Shown here: positions 1 to 10,360 of the stretch, piece after piece
How the letters are laid out: each line of letters starts with the position of its first letter
How positions within the stretch are numbered: position 1 is the stretch's first letter
From: Candidatus Kinetoplastibacterium desouzaii TCC079E
GTDB lineage: Bacteria; Pseudomonadota; Gammaproteobacteria; Burkholderiales; Burkholderiaceae_B
DNA: 64,000 nt
Direction of reading: 5' to 3'
Assembly: GCF_000340795.1 (NCBI RefSeq)
Contig: NC_020294.1
Coordinates: 682,001-746,000 of the forward strand
The notes under the pieces: model-generated
Databases searched by the model: none
The model's input: only the letters and a program-made list of their open reading frames with translations
What the model was told of the DNA's origin: nothing
Position numbers and translations under genes: made by a program

Positions 1-243
1 TACTGTACATTTCAAACTTTCTTGAGAAACATTGACATAAAAACCATTATACTCTATCTGAGATACGGTCATGCAAGCTCCTTGAATAGCTATAGACTCG
101 CCAACAACAATACTACTAATATCTAAATTACTAACCTGTATAAATAATTTGAGATCAGAAAGATTTACTTCACTTCTTTCCATATTAGAAAAATTGTCTA
201 TTTTTGATATAAAACCTATATCTTCAACTATGCCTGTAAACAT
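1..243 (-). CDS. ribE: Riboflavin synthase alpha chain, N-terminal part (cut by window edge)
   Basis: The reverse strand starts with ATG at 243 and reads MFTGIVEDIGFIS, the family's hallmark N-terminus, and stays open to the window edge (81 codons seen). The enzyme dismutates two 6,7-dimethyl-8-ribityllumazines to riboflavin and a pyrimidinedione. GACMTV is a variant of the usual G-x-C-L-T-V core of the first lumazine-binding repeat. The gene lies 29 bp downstream of ribD on the same strand, so the two are probably co-transcribed. The catalytic second repeat is outside the window. Identification is secure from the start motif; completeness cannot be judged. Confidence 0.9.
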   Translation of the reverse strand, partial: MFTGIVEDIGFISKIDNFSNMERSEVNLSDLKLFIQVSNLDISSIVVGESIAIQGACMTVSQIEYNGFYVNVSQESLKCTV

Positions 244-272
244 CTTTAAAACCTACTATAAAAGCAAAACAT

Positions 273-1412
273 TTAAATAAAACTTGCCTTAATTTTATCC
301 CAACTACTATCTGTATATAATCTTAACCTAATATCTTTATCTATAATTAGAGACTCAAGAATCGAAAAAGAAAACGATTCTTTCAAGTTATCTATAATTG
401 GTAATTTAACTATGGAATTAGCATCACCAATTAAGATTGGAGCAACATAAATTAGAAACTCATCTATAGCATGAGTAATTAACAATCTGCCATTTAATCC
501 AGGACCAGCTTCCACATGAATCTCATTAATATTATTTTGATGAAACCAGCTCATAACAATATTTAAATCCATTAAATTATCAGGTCTATTTAAACTATCT
601 ATTAAAACAACCTCTCCATTCTTATCAGATATAATATTCTCTTTTTCTTTGTTGGAAATAGCAGTAAAAATAACAACCCTAGATCCATCAAAAATATTTG
701 AATTAGGATCAATAACAAAATTATCATCTACAATGGCCTTAATAGGCTGTTTACTAGTAGGAAAATATCTTACTGTTAAAGAAGGATTGTCATGTATAAC
801 TGTTCCTATTCCTGTCAAAATAGCTCCACTACGTGCTCGCCAATAATGACCATCCTTACGTGAGTTATTACATGTTATCCATTTAGATTGTTTATTATAT
901 AAAGAACTTTTACCATCTAATGATGAAGCAATCTTTGTTCTAACCCATGAACGAGATATTAACATTCTAGAAAAGAAGCCAATATTTAACCATAATGCCT
1001 CATCTCTACAGACACCAACATCAACTATTATTCCTGACAATCTTAATTGATTAACACTTTTCCCACTAACAATAGGGTTGGGATCTAAAACAGCTATTAC
1101 TACTCTTAATGGCTGGATATCGAGTATAGATTTAAGACAAGGTGGTGTTTTCCCATAATGACAACAAGGCTCTAATGTTACATATATAGTAGAACCTGCT
1201 AAAACATAACCTTTACTTAACGCATCTTTTATCGCTACAACTTCTGCGTGATTTCCACCATAAGATTCAGTAGAACCTCTACCTATACAATAGGTATCTT
1301 TTACTATTATGCATCCCACACTTGGATTTGGGGCACAACATACTGAGTCACGCGCTAAATCTAAAGCTTGACCCATCCAAAAATCATCTGTACAGCCGTT
1401 CAATTTTAGCAT
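273..1412 (-). CDS. ribD: Bifunctional pyrimidine deaminase / 5-amino-6-(5-phosphoribosylamino)uracil reductase
   Basis: RibD performs the deamination and the NADPH-dependent side-chain reduction early in riboflavin synthesis. The N-terminal half has the zinc cytidine-deaminase signature: NHAEV for the catalytic Glu, then EPCCHYGKTPPC for the two Cys ligands. The C-terminal half (about residue 155 on) is the RibD reductase domain, with the LDGK segment and a GPGLNGRLL stretch matching its glycine-rich part. At 379 residues it is full length. The start is ATG at 1412, with no clear Shine-Dalgarno. It lies between nrdR (38 bp upstream) and ribE (29 bp downstream), the usual betaproteobacterial nrdR-ribD-ribE order. 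Confidence 0.95.
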   Translation of the reverse strand: MLKLNGCTDDFWMGQALDLARDSVCCAPNPSVGCIIVKDTYCIGRGSTESYGGNHAEVVAIKDALSKGYVLAGSTIYVTLEPCCHYGKTPPCLKSILDIQPLRVVIAVLDPNPIVSGKSVNQLRLSGIIVDVGVCRDEALWLNIGFFSRMLISRSWVRTKIASSLDGKSSLYNKQSKWITCNNSRKDGHYWRARSGAILTGIGTVIHDNPSLTVRYFPTSKQPIKAIVDDNFVIDPNSNIFDGSRVVIFTAISNKEKENIISDKNGEVVLIDSLNRPDNLMDLNIVMSWFHQNNINEIHVEAGPGLNGRLLITHAIDEFLIYVAPILIGDANSIVKLPIIDNLKESFSFSILESLIIDKDIRLRLYTDSSWDKIKASFI

Positions 1413-1449
1413 AAATAAGATTTTTCAATTTAAGGCAAATAGTTAATAT

Positions 1450-1896
1450 TTAACCTACCTCTTTTATTAAATATATAAATTCATCTATATTTTTAAAACT
1501 TTTATAAACAGAAACAAATCTCACATAAGCAACTTTATCCAAGGTTTTTAATTCTCTCATAACCAATTCTCCAATATAATCAGTAGCAATATCACGCAAG
1601 CCTGTAGATAATATTGTTTTCTCAATATTAAATATTGACTTTTCTAAATCAGAATGTTTGACTGATCGTTTGCGCAAAGCTACCAACATACTTCTGCGGA
1701 TCTTATTTACATCATAATCACATCTAGAACCATTTTTCTTAATCACAAAAGGGAATAATAGCTCTACTTTCTCATAAGTAGTAAATCTCTTATCGCATAA
1801 AAGACAGCGTCTTCTTCTCCGAATGGAATCCTTATCATCTGAAACACGACTATCTATAACCTGCGTTTCAAACTGTCCACAAAATGGGCACTTCAT
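1450..1896 (-). CDS. nrdR: Transcriptional repressor NrdR
   Basis: NrdR represses ribonucleotide reductase genes when its ATP-cone binds dATP. The 148-residue protein starts with a zinc ribbon (CPFC near residue 3 and CLLC near residue 32), followed by the basic RRRRRC segment and the FTTYEKVE motif, then an ATP-cone domain (about 49-139) with the VIKKNGSRCDYDVNKIRRS segment and a YVRFVSVYKSF ending. It is full length. Its likely target is in the same window: two NrdR boxes lie upstream of nrdA at 15118-15164. A terminator separates it from glyA upstream, so it is probably expressed with ribD. Confidence 0.95.
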   Translation of the reverse strand: MKCPFCGQFETQVIDSRVSDDKDSIRRRRRCLLCDKRFTTYEKVELLFPFVIKKNGSRCDYDVNKIRRSMLVALRKRSVKHSDLEKSIFNIEKTILSTGLRDIATDYIGELVMRELKTLDKVAYVRFVSVYKSFKNIDEFIYLIKEVG

Positions 1897-1953
1897 TCAA
1901 ATTAAACTCTATATTGAACTAAAATTAGATAAACATAAAACTAAAATATAATC

Positions 1954-1981
1954 AAAAAGATGGCTATGAAAACAGCCATCT
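1954..1981 (-). terminator. Rho-independent terminator after glyA
   Basis: An 8-bp perfect stem (1958-1965 with 1974-1981, AGATGGCT/AGCCATCT) with an 8-nt loop is followed, reading on the minus strand, by a T5 run. It lies 16 bp after the glyA stop and before the nrdR start. Confidence 0.8.
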
Positions 1982-1996
1982 CGTAAATCATAATAA

Positions 1997-3244
1997 TCAG
2001 TTTTTATAAACAGGTAGTCTAGATGTTAACTCATGAACTTTCTTGCGTATATTTAAAATATTTGTTTCATCATAAGGATTACCTAAAACATCAGCAATTA
2101 AATTTGCAGTTAACTCAATATCAGACTCTATAAATCCTCTAGTAGTAGCAGCAGCAGTCCCTAATCTAATACCACTAGTTATAAATGGACTCTCAGGATC
2201 ATTAGGTATAGAATTTTTATTAACGGTAATATGGGCTTTACCAAGAGAATTCTCTGCATCCTTACCATTTATTCCTATAGATCTTAAGTCAACTAACATC
2301 ATATGACTTTCTGTTTTATTAGAAACAATTCTTAACCCTCTTTTTACAAGAGTATCAGCCATAACTTTAGCATTACTAAGAACCTGATTAGCATAACGCT
2401 TAAAATCTGGATCTAAAGCTTCTTTAAATGCAACTGCCTTACCTGCAATAACATGCATTAATGGCCCACCTTGTATTCCAGGAAAAATAGCTGAGTTTAT
2501 AACTCTCTCATACTCAGACTTCATCATTATTACTCCACCTCTCGGGCCACGAAGTGATTTATGGGTAGTAGAAGTAACAAAATCAGCATGAGGGAAAGCA
2601 TTTGGATATACTCCAGCTGCTATCAAACCAGCATAATGAGCTATATCCGCCATCAATAACGCCCCATGATTATGGGCTATTTTTGCTAAACGCTCAAAAT
2701 CAATCTGTAAAGAATAAGCAGAAGCACCAGCAACTATAAGTTTTGGCTTATGAGTTTTTGCTAAAACTTCAATATTATTATAATCTATAACTTCATTCTC
2801 ATCTAAACCATAAGGAATGAAATTATATATTTTACCTGAAGAGTTAACAGATGAACCATGAGTTAAATGCCCACCTTCAGCCAAACTCATACCAAGAACA
2901 GTATCACCTGGTTTCAATACAGCATTATAAACACCTTGATTAGCTTGAGATCCTGAGTTTGGTTGAACATTAGCTGCCTCTGCTCCAAAAAGCTTCTTCA
3001 ATCTATCAATAGCTAAACGTTCAACTATATCCACATACTCACAACCACCATAATAACGCTTACCAGCATATCCTTCTGCATATTTGTTTGTCAAACATGA
3101 ACCCTGAGCCTCCATTACTGCCTTACTAGTATAATTCTCTGATGCAATAAGTTCTATATGCTGTTCCTGACGAATAGTCTCCTTTTGAATAGCATCCCAA
3201 ATATCTGGATCAACTTGGCTGATAGTACGATTATTTTCAAGCAT
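1997..3244 (-). CDS. glyA: Serine hydroxymethyltransferase
   Basis: GlyA converts serine and tetrahydrofolate to glycine and 5,10-methylene-THF, the main one-carbon source. The PLP lysine lies in the canonical [13 protein letters not shown] motif, and the substrate loop YYGGCEYVD is present. I choose ATG at 3244 (415 residues): a good AGGAGC Shine-Dalgarno lies 5 bases upstream, and the protein then starts MLENNRTI. A longer reading from TTG at 3262 adds only six residues and would bury that site. It is preceded by the tyrS gene and followed by a clear terminator, so it is probably monocistronic. Full length, no missing residues seen. Confidence 0.96.
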   Translation of the reverse strand: MLENNRTISQVDPDIWDAIQKETIRQEQHIELIASENYTSKAVMEAQGSCLTNKYAEGYAGKRYYGGCEYVDIVERLAIDRLKKLFGAEAANVQPNSGSQANQGVYNAVLKPGDTVLGMSLAEGGHLTHGSSVNSSGKIYNFIPYGLDENEVIDYNNIEVLAKTHKPKLIVAGASAYSLQIDFERLAKIAHNHGALLMADIAHYAGLIAAGVYPNAFPHADFVTSTTHKSLRGPRGGVIMMKSEYERVINSAIFPGIQGGPLMHVIAGKAVAFKEALDPDFKRYANQVLSNAKVMADTLVKRGLRIVSNKTESHMMLVDLRSIGINGKDAENSLGKAHITVNKNSIPNDPESPFITSGIRLGTAAATTRGFIESDIELTANLIADVLGNPYDETNILNIRKKVHELTSRLPVYKN

Positions 3245-3392
3245 TATAGCTCCTGTTTTCAACTGCTAATAAGAATAACAACTAATATTCAAAGGCATCA
3301 AAATATTTATTTAATTAATATGATAAATTTAGCCACACAATAAAGTTAATTTTAATCACCATGTAACAAACTAGACAAATATTTATAATGAA

Positions 3393-4619
3393 TCAACCTA
3401 AGCGTATTTTAACAAACTTACGCTTTCCTACCTGAATAATATAAACACCTTTTCCTAACAACAAAGACTTGTCTTCTATCCTGTCTCCATTAACCTTTAC
3501 TCCTTTTTGTTCTATATAACGCTGAGCTTCAGAGTTAGAAGAAGCAAGCCCAGACATACACATTAACTTTAATATTCCTAAAGGAGCAGCCCCTAAAACT
3601 AATTCCTCTATATTCTGAGGAATTAGACCATTACGAAACTTGTTATCAAAATCAACTTCAGCCTGCAATGCTTCTTTAGGCGAGTGAAAACGAGAGACAA
3701 TTTCTTTAGCTAAAGAAATCTTAACTTCTTTAGGATTCAATCCATCTGAAACATTTTTCTTCAATATCTCTACATCTTCCATAGAACGCAAAGAAATAAG
3801 TTCAAAATAATTCCACATAAGATCATCAGAAATTGACATTATTTTACCAAACATAGATTCTGAAGATTCATTTATAGCTATGAAGTTATTTTTGGATTTG
3901 GACATTTTTGATACTCCATCAGTACCTATTAACAATGGCATTGTTAATATGCATTGTGGTGATTGTCCATACTCCTTTTGTAATTCTCTACCAATTAATA
4001 AATTAAATTTCTGATCTGTTCCACCTAATTCTAAGTCTGACTCTAGAACAACTGAATCATATCCCTGTATCAAAGGATATAAAAACTCATGCAATGCTAT
4101 AGGAATACCTTTCTGATATCTTTTAGTAAAATCATCTCTTTCTAACATTCTTGCCATTGTGTAACATGATGCTAATTTAATTAGTCCTCTAGATCCTAAC
4201 AAATTACACCATTCTGAGTTATATCTAACTTCTGTTTTAGCTTCATCTAATATTAAAACCGCTTGTTTATAATAAGTTCTAGCATTTTCCTCTATTTGCT
4301 CTAAACTTAATGGTGGGCGAGTTACATTACGACCACTTGGATCTCCAATACTGGCTGTAAAATCACCTATCAAAAATACAACAGTGTGGCCTAAGTCCTG
4401 TAGCTGTCTTAATTTATTAAGAACTACTGTATGACCTAAATGTATATCAGGAGCTGTTGGATCTAAACCAAGTTTTATACGAAGAGGAATACCTCTAGAG
4501 CGACTTTTTGATAATTTTATAATAAAATCACTTTCTATTAGTAACTCATCACAACCATGCTTTATAATACTAAGATCAGATGATATTTCTGGATTTATAT
4601 AAGATTCTTGACAGGACAT
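3393..4619 (-). CDS. tyrS: Tyrosyl-tRNA synthetase
   Basis: The class I synthetase charges tRNA-Tyr. The HIGH-like motif is DIHLGHT near residue 59, and the KMSKS motif appears intact as SKMSKSKNN near residue 240. The TyrRS adenylate region [10 protein letters not shown] and a C-terminal S4 RNA-binding domain (about 345-408, ending [19 protein letters not shown]) are present. Length 408 is normal for the TyrZ/TyrS group. The start is ATG at 4619. It is divergent from the M23 peptidase gene across a 239-bp AT-rich spacer, as in related Alcaligenaceae. Confidence 0.96.
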   Translation of the reverse strand: MSCQESYINPEISSDLSIIKHGCDELLIESDFIIKLSKSRSRGIPLRIKLGLDPTAPDIHLGHTVVLNKLRQLQDLGHTVVFLIGDFTASIGDPSGRNVTRPPLSLEQIEENARTYYKQAVLILDEAKTEVRYNSEWCNLLGSRGLIKLASCYTMARMLERDDFTKRYQKGIPIALHEFLYPLIQGYDSVVLESDLELGGTDQKFNLLIGRELQKEYGQSPQCILTMPLLIGTDGVSKMSKSKNNFIAINESSESMFGKIMSISDDLMWNYFELISLRSMEDVEILKKNVSDGLNPKEVKISLAKEIVSRFHSPKEALQAEVDFDNKFRNGLIPQNIEELVLGAAPLGILKLMCMSGLASSNSEAQRYIEQKGVKVNGDRIEDKSLLLGKGVYIIQVGKRKFVKIRLG

Positions 4620-4858
4620 AACTAAAGCTATAATTTTAATCGTAAGTGAATATGGGAATATTTTTCAAAATTTAAATCTAATAATACTATTAAAATTTTA
4701 ATATTTATTTTAATAATAAAAATACAATAATTATTATTCTCTGTGATTATAAACTATTATCTTAAATCAAGCATGAGAAAGCTTTATTATAATCTCATAT
4801 ATAAAATTGGTAAGCAAATTCACTTTTCTATGATACGAAAAACAATATAATTAACAAC

Positions 4859-6199
4859 ATGATTAATTTCTTTTTACGAAAAAGTATTCTAACTATAGCT
4901 ACAATAATAGCGATTAGCACAACATTAGGAATGGTTAGATATCATCAAGCAAATAAAATACAAAATCTTCCTCCATTGAGAATTATCAAAGGAGAAGAGA
5001 ATCTAAATCAGTATAGTCATAAGATATTAGAAACTAATGATCATATACAACCATATATCAACGAAACAACCGTAAGAAATGGAGATACTTTAAGTATTAT
5101 TTTAAAGAGACTGAAGGTTAGTAATTCTAAAGAAATTTTGAAATTTTTATCTGCAAATAAAAACGCAAAAAATATGTTGAGATTGTTATCAGGGAAACCA
5201 ATACTAGCAGCAACTGATTCTCTAGGAAATTTAATATGGTTAAAATATTTACATATTCCAAGCTCTGAGCAAAAAGGACAGATTGTATCTAAATACATAC
5301 TATTAGCTCGTGATAAAAATAATATATATACAGTAACAGAAAAGACAGAATCTTCAAAAAAACAGATAAGAGTTGCTTTCGGCAATATAAACACCTCTCT
5401 ATTTGAAGCAACTGAATATAACGGCATACCCAATTTTATTGCTGTACAAATGGCTGATATATTAAAAAATAAAGTAGATTTTTTGCGAGGGTTAAGAAGT
5501 GGAGATCACTTCATAGTTATATATGAAATTCAAACATTAAATGGATATCTTTTAGGATCAGGAAAAGTTTTAGCTATGGAATTTAAAAATCATGATAAAT
5601 TGTATAATGCTGTTTGGTTTGACAATAATGGAAAAGATAAAGGATCTTATTATGATTTTGAAGGAAACAACCTGCAAAATGCATTTCTTCGTAACGCTGT
5701 AAAATTTAGCAGAATAAGCTCAACATTTGGTAGACGTTTACATCCAATAAACAAAACTTGGGTTGATCATAAAGGAGTGGATTATGTAGCTCCTGCTGGA
5801 ACTCCTATATATGCGACAGCAGATGGAATTGTTGATTTTGTAGGCTGGCAGAATGGCTATGGTAAAGTTACTATTTTAAAACATGATAATAAATATTCCA
5901 CTTTATATGCTCATCAAAGTCGTATCGATCCTAAAATTCTAAAAGGCAAAAAAGTATACCAAGGACAGCTTTTAGGATATGTAGGATCTACTGGATGGGC
6001 AACAGGACCTCATCTTCATTATGAACTACGTATTAATAACAAACCAGTGAATCCACTATCTGTAGATTTACCTACATCAAAAAAAATAGAACAAACCAAT
6101 ATTGAAAACTTTAAAAAGAAGATTGCTTTTTACCAAACGCAAATTAATTTCCTAGCTAAATTTAACAATGAAACCATTAAAATAGCATTTAACAACTAG
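4859..6199 (+). CDS. M23-family murein endopeptidase (MepM-like)
   Basis: A secreted or inner-membrane-anchored peptidoglycan DD-endopeptidase that probably opens cross-links during growth. Residues 5-25 form a hydrophobic signal anchor ([17 protein letters not shown]). Residues about 55-100 look like an OapA/LysM-type region ([12 protein letters not shown]). The C-terminal LytM domain (about 285-400) has the zinc-binding H-x8-D pattern of M23 enzymes (RRLHPI then HKGVDYV) and GPHLHYEL with the second H-x-H. Length (446) fits YebA/MepM homologues. Its stop codon overlaps that of the convergent erpA in a CTAG palindrome. The exact paralogue name is uncertain; the family is certain. Confidence 0.9.
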   Translation: MINFFLRKSILTIATIIAISTTLGMVRYHQANKIQNLPPLRIIKGEENLNQYSHKILETNDHIQPYINETTVRNGDTLSIILKRLKVSNSKEILKFLSANKNAKNMLRLLSGKPILAATDSLGNLIWLKYLHIPSSEQKGQIVSKYILLARDKNNIYTVTEKTESSKKQIRVAFGNINTSLFEATEYNGIPNFIAVQMADILKNKVDFLRGLRSGDHFIVIYEIQTLNGYLLGSGKVLAMEFKNHDKLYNAVWFDNNGKDKGSYYDFEGNNLQNAFLRNAVKFSRISSTFGRRLHPINKTWVDHKGVDYVAPAGTPIYATADGIVDFVGWQNGYGKVTILKHDNKYSTLYAHQSRIDPKILKGKKVYQGQLLGYVGSTGWATGPHLHYELRINNKPVNPLSVDLPTSKKIEQTNIENFKKKIAFYQTQINFLAKFNNETIKIAFNN

Positions 6200-6561
6200 A
6201 TTGAAAATGAAGAACCACAACCACATGTAGTGCTAGCATTTGGATTGCGAATAACGAATTGTGCTCCCTCAATATCTTCCTTATAATCTATTTCAGCTCC
6301 TTTTAAATATTGAAAACTCATTTCATCTACAATTAATTTAATATTTTCTTTATTAAAAACAATGTCATCTTCATTAATATCCTCATCAAAAGCAAAACCA
6401 TATTGAAAACCAGAACACCCACCACCCTGCACAAAAATCCTTAATTTTAAATTAGGATTCCCTTCTTCTGTCAAAAGATTCTTTACCTTTAAAACAGCTG
6501 AGTCTGTAAATACCAATTCAATTTCTGATGATTCAGATTTATCAACATTTAACACATTCAC
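6196..6561 (-). CDS. erpA: Iron-sulfur cluster insertion protein ErpA
   Basis: An A-type carrier that delivers [4Fe-4S] clusters to apoproteins, including enzymes of isoprenoid synthesis. The three cluster cysteines are present: [11 protein letters not shown] (one) and TTCGCGSSF (two). The 121-residue length and the [13 protein letters not shown] end are typical of the ErpA subgroup. The start appears to be GTG at 6561 after an AGGGG Shine-Dalgarno; no in-frame ATG is near, so a non-ATG start is real or the start lies at the GTG two codons on. It is downstream of argC on the same strand (54-bp gap). Confidence 0.93.
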   Translation of the reverse strand: MNVLNVDKSESSEIELVFTDSAVLKVKNLLTEEGNPNLKLRIFVQGGGCSGFQYGFAFDEDINEDDIVFNKENIKLIVDEMSFQYLKGAEIDYKEDIEGAQFVIRNPNASTTCGCGSSFSI

Positions 6562-6615
6562 ACCCCACCCCTATAAAATCTCTTTAAAACTTACTAATTT
6601 ATGAATAAAATATTT

Positions 6616-7677
6616 TTACGGTAATATAGCAACATGCTCCAAGCCAATTACTTCTGAAAAACCAAATATTAAATTCATATTCTGTACTGCTTGACCAGCA
6701 GCGCCTTTTACTAAATTATCCTGAGCAACTAATATAACTAAATCTTCATCATTGATTCTATTAACACTAATGCGAATAGTGTTAGACCCTCTTACAGACC
6801 TAGTATCTGGGAAATTACCTGATGGCATAACATCAACAAAATACTCATCCTTATAACGATCTTCAAATATTTTTTGAAAATCAATATCACGATATTTTGG
6901 TAGAATCTTAGTATAAATAGTAGAAAACATGCCTCTTATCATAGGAACCAAATGTGGAACGAAAATAAGATTAATTTTCTTACCTGACATAATCTCTAAT
7001 TGTGAGACGATCTCTGGATGATGCCTATGACCAGAAACACCATATGCTCTAAAATTATCTGCTGACTCAGCAAACAAAGAGGAAGACTCTAATTTTTTAC
7101 CAGCTCCTGATATTCCAGACTTACAATCAGCAATAATTCTATTCAGATCAATAAAAATCTGTTCAGATTGCAATAATGGAGCTAAACCAAGCAACACTGT
7201 CGTAGGATAACAACCAGGATTACCTACAACATTAACATTAAGTAGTTTAGAGCGATTTATTTCAACTAAACCATATTCTGACATAGCTAAAATTTCTGGA
7301 CATGCATGAGGAATTTTATACCATTCCTCAAACACATCTACATTTTTTAAACGAAAATCTGCTGCCAAATCAATAACTTTAACCCCATGATTTATTAGAT
7401 TATAAGCTTGAGACATAGCAACTCCATGTGGAGTAGCAAAAAACACAACATCACATTTCGTTAAATCACCATCTTCAGGAGAAGAGAATTTTAAATTAAT
7501 ATGTTTGCGTAGATTTGGGTATAATTGATCAACAGCAATACCTGATTCTTTACGAGAAGTAATAACAGATATTTCAACAAGTGGATGTCTTACTAAGATT
7601 CTTAATAACTCTACTCCGGTATAACCAGTTCCACCAACTATTCCTACCTTGATTTTTCTAAGTAATGATTTGTTCAT
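6616..7677 (-). CDS. argC: N-acetyl-gamma-glutamyl-phosphate reductase
   Basis: ArgC catalyses the third step of arginine and ornithine synthesis, after ArgB (encoded at 59859-60761 here). An N-terminal NAD(P)-binding motif [17 protein letters not shown] begins at about residue 12. The catalytic cysteine lies in [14 protein letters not shown], and [11 protein letters not shown] carries the conserved catalytic histidine region. It is 353 residues, full length. The start is ATG at 7677. It lies behind the rpsI terminator and ahead of erpA. Keeping argB and argC in a reduced genome suggests that ornithine or arginine precursors are still made. Confidence 0.95.
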   Translation of the reverse strand: MNKSLLRKIKVGIVGGTGYTGVELLRILVRHPLVEISVITSRKESGIAVDQLYPNLRKHINLKFSSPEDGDLTKCDVVFFATPHGVAMSQAYNLINHGVKVIDLAADFRLKNVDVFEEWYKIPHACPEILAMSEYGLVEINRSKLLNVNVVGNPGCYPTTVLLGLAPLLQSEQIFIDLNRIIADCKSGISGAGKKLESSSLFAESADNFRAYGVSGHRHHPEIVSQLEIMSGKKINLIFVPHLVPMIRGMFSTIYTKILPKYRDIDFQKIFEDRYKDEYFVDVMPSGNFPDTRSVRGSNTIRISVNRINDEDLVILVAQDNLVKGAAGQAVQNMNLIFGFSEVIGLEHVAILP

Positions 7678-7745
7678 ATGAAATAATAAATAAATATTAA
7701 TAATAATAAAAAATATACCATAAGAACTAAATATTAAAAAACACT

Positions 7746-7779
7746 AAATAAAAATGGCCGTTAAAAATAACGACCATTT
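7746..7779 (-). terminator. Rho-independent terminator after rplM-rpsI
   Basis: A 12-bp stem (7752-7763 with 7768-7779, one G-U pair) closes a 4-base loop. On the minus strand it is followed by a T5 stretch in TTTTTATTTAG. It lies 10 bp after the rpsI stop. Confidence 0.85.
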
Positions 7780-7789
7780 CAGAAATTAA

Positions 7790-8182
7790 TTAACGTTTAC
7801 TAAATTGCTTCTTTCGTCTTGCTTTTCGTAAGCCAACCTTCTTGCGCTCTACTTCTCGAGCATCACGAGTTACAAATCCAGATTTCGATAGAACTGGTTT
7901 AAGCTCACTATCATAATCTATCAAAGCTCTAGTAATACCATGACGTATTGCTCCAGCCTGTCCTGTTTCTCCGCCACCACTAACATTGATTTTAATATCA
8001 AAGAAATCTAAATAACCAGTTTGATTAAGAGGTTGTCTTACAATCATCCTGCCTGTTTCTCTAGCAAAGAACTCATCCAAACACTTACCATTGATGATGA
8101 TGTTCCCTGTTCCTTTTTTCATAAAAACACGAGCTACCGAAGTTTTACGCCTTCCTGTTCCATAATTCCAATCACCAATCAT
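7790..8182 (-). CDS. rpsI: 30S ribosomal protein S9
   Basis: A ribosomal protein of the small-subunit head whose C-terminal tail reaches the P-site tRNA. It starts [16 protein letters not shown], has [16 protein letters not shown], and ends in the basic tail [12 protein letters not shown], the universal S9 ending. It is 130 residues, full length. The ATG start (8182-8180) overlaps the rplM stop by 4 bases, so the two are translationally coupled. A strong terminator follows. Confidence 0.97.
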   Translation of the reverse strand: MIGDWNYGTGRRKTSVARVFMKKGTGNIIINGKCLDEFFARETGRMIVRQPLNQTGYLDFFDIKINVSGGGETGQAGAIRHGITRALIDYDSELKPVLSKSGFVTRDAREVERKKVGLRKARRKKQFSKR

Positions 8183-8622
8183 GCTCTTTTCCCTTGAAGT
8201 GCTAAAATCTTAGGTTGCTGAGCAGAATGAGGATGATTCTCGCCAGCATAAATTTTAAGTTTCTTTATCATAGCATAACCTAAAGGTCCTTTAGGAAGCA
8301 TACCTTTAACAGCCTTCTGAATAGCTCTTCCTGGAAATCTTTTTTGCATTTTCTCAAAATTAGTTTGACGTATGCCACCAGGATAAGTTGTATGTCTAAA
8401 ATAATTTTTATTACTAGACTTATTACCAGTAACAACGATATCTGAGGCATTAACAATGATTATAAAATCACCCACATCAACATGTGGTGTAAATTCAGGC
8501 TTATGTTTTCCACGCAAAATATGTGCGACTTCGCTGGCCACACGACCTAAAATCTTTCCTTTTGCATCGACCACAAACCAATTCCGCACTACTTCATGCG
8601 GTTTAGCTACAAAGGTCTTCAT
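8179..8622 (-). CDS. rplM: 50S ribosomal protein L13
   Basis: An early-assembly 50S protein. With ATG at 8622 the protein reads [11 protein letters not shown] and is 147 residues, close to the usual 142. An upstream in-frame extension to 8679 has no family similarity and is rejected. The conserved [16 protein letters not shown] and [13 protein letters not shown] segments are present. It is coupled to rpsI by a 4-base overlap. The leader carries a small hairpin (8687-8704) that could be regulatory. Confidence 0.97.
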   Translation of the reverse strand: MKTFVAKPHEVVRNWFVVDAKGKILGRVASEVAHILRGKHKPEFTPHVDVGDFIIIVNASDIVVTGNKSSNKNYFRHTTYPGGIRQTNFEKMQKRFPGRAIQKAVKGMLPKGPLGYAMIKKLKIYAGENHPHSAQQPKILALQGKRA

Positions 8623-8686
8623 GTTTATTCCTAATAAATAACTACAAATATGTCTAGGTATTATTAATAACCAGTACACATAATCA

Positions 8687-8740
8687 AAAATCGTTATCGA
8701 TTTTCACATAAAAAAAATACATTTGCAATAAATGTTGCAA
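8687..8740 (-). promoter_or_regulatory. Hairpin and paired TTGCAA in the rplM leader
   Basis: Ahead of rplM, a 7-bp perfect stem (8687-8693 with 8698-8704, 4-base loop) is followed upstream by two TTGCAA palindromes at 8723-8728 and 8735-8740, starting 12 bp apart. This may be part of the promoter or an autoregulatory leader; no known element was recognised. Confidence 0.3.
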
Positions 8741-8789
8741 TCGTAATATTATAAACCAATAAATATATTAGTGTTATTTATTTATAATA

Positions 8790-10157
8790 CTATGACCCAG
8801 CAATATACATATCTTCTATTAAAATAGACCCGGTTGTTTTATTCCCTCTTGTGATTACGTCAGAACCTATAGCAACTATCTTATTAAACATATCAAACAA
8901 ATTACCAGCTATAGTAATTTCTTGTACTGGATATTGTATTATTCCATTTTCAACCCAATATCCAAACACCCCTCTAGAATAATCACCAGTAACATAATTA
9001 ATTCCTTGCCCTATTAACTCTGTGACTAACAGTCCTCGATGCATTTTTTTTAGCATATAATCAAGATTATCTTCACTATGAGTATTTTTAGAACTCATAA
9101 TTAAATTATGAGATCCTCCTGCATTCCCTGTAGTCTGCATACCTAACTTCCTAGATGTATATGTAGAAAGCAGGTACCCTCTAATTACACCTTCAGATAC
9201 AATTTCACGCTTTTTTGTTTTCACCCCTTCAGCATCAAAAGAAGAACTACCTATAGCTCCATATATGTGTGGGTCATCTATAACATCTATATAACTAGGG
9301 AAAACATTCTTGCCCAAGGAGTCAACTAAAAAACTAGATTTTCTATAAAGATTATTACCATTAATGGCCTGGGCTAAAGATCCAACTAAACCAAGAGCAA
9401 CTGGAGATTCAAACAAAACAGGATATTTACCAGTAGGTATTCTCCTTGCCGATAAACGAGATACAGACCTCTCAGCTGCTATCCTGCCCACTAATAAAGG
9501 ATCTAGTAATTTCATTGGATTACAATCATGTGTACTCCAGTAATCTCTTTGCATTATCCCATTGCTTTCACTAGCTATAGGCACTACTGACAAAGAATAA
9601 CTAGAGTATAAACAATCTCCAATAAAACCGAGAGTATTCCCTATTAAGGAATAATTTTCCCCACAATTAATAAAAGAACCATCCGTATTAGTAATTCTAC
9701 TATCGACATTTAAAGCTGCTGATTCAGCTATCTTAGCTATCTCTACTATTTCGTCTGTGGATTTATCCCATTCATGATAAATTCCATAATCAATAATTTC
9801 TCTAGGAAATAAATGTGGATCTGGAAGACCAGATGCAACATCAACAGCTGTATGTTTAGCTATATGCCAAGCAGATTCTGCTGTTCTACGCAATGCTTCT
9901 TCAGAAAAATCAGATGTAGATGCTGAACCACTTTTTTGACCGTCAAAAACGACCAAATCTAATGAACTATTATGAGCATGCTCAATAGTATCAATATCAT
10001 TCTTTCTTACAGAAACTGATAAGCCTTTACTCTCAGAAATAGAGACAAACGCGCTACTAGCTCCAACAGTCTTAGCACTTTTCAATATTTTATTAACAAG
10101 GTCATTAAAATACTCTTGTTTATATTCTGTTGATAATGAGGAAGAAAAATTAATCAT
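8790..10157 (-). CDS. pmbA: TldE/PmbA-family metalloprotease subunit
   Basis: PmbA (TldE) partners TldD in a heteromeric protease known for maturing small peptides such as microcin B17 and CcdA. The 455-residue sequence shows the family pattern: an N-terminal domain with SVRKNDIDTIEHAHNSS and a C-terminal domain with TGNAGGSHNLIMSS, ELIGQGINYVTGDYSRGVFGYWVENG and the family-typical ending. TldD is not in the window. The start is ATG at 10157. The active-site zinc residues lie in TldD, so the role without it would be unclear. It is divergent from the esterase gene across about 200 bp of AT-rich DNA. Confidence 0.93.
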   Translation of the reverse strand: MINFSSSLSTEYKQEYFNDLVNKILKSAKTVGASSAFVSISESKGLSVSVRKNDIDTIEHAHNSSLDLVVFDGQKSGSASTSDFSEEALRRTAESAWHIAKHTAVDVASGLPDPHLFPREIIDYGIYHEWDKSTDEIVEIAKIAESAALNVDSRITNTDGSFINCGENYSLIGNTLGFIGDCLYSSYSLSVVPIASESNGIMQRDYWSTHDCNPMKLLDPLLVGRIAAERSVSRLSARRIPTGKYPVLFESPVALGLVGSLAQAINGNNLYRKSSFLVDSLGKNVFPSYIDVIDDPHIYGAIGSSSFDAEGVKTKKREIVSEGVIRGYLLSTYTSRKLGMQTTGNAGGSHNLIMSSKNTHSEDNLDYMLKKMHRGLLVTELIGQGINYVTGDYSRGVFGYWVENGIIQYPVQEITIAGNLFDMFNKIVAIGSDVITRGNKTTGSILIEDMYIAGS

Positions 10158-10360
10158 TAAAATCCAGTAATCCTAGCATTCAATTTTTAAACAAAAAACA
10201 TATAAAATATATAACATTTCTTACATTCTTATTAAACAAACAGCTTAGTTAATAAATGATAAAATATTACATAATTAATACTAAATTTAGTATTAATATA
10301 TAAATACAATTTACATATCAATACAACTATATTATATATCAATATATTTATATTATTAAA

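Noticed and set aside
3245-3262. Six-residue N-terminal extension of GlyA from TTG
   Set aside because: The AGGAGC Shine-Dalgarno for the ATG at 3244 lies inside this extension; the extension is not conserved.
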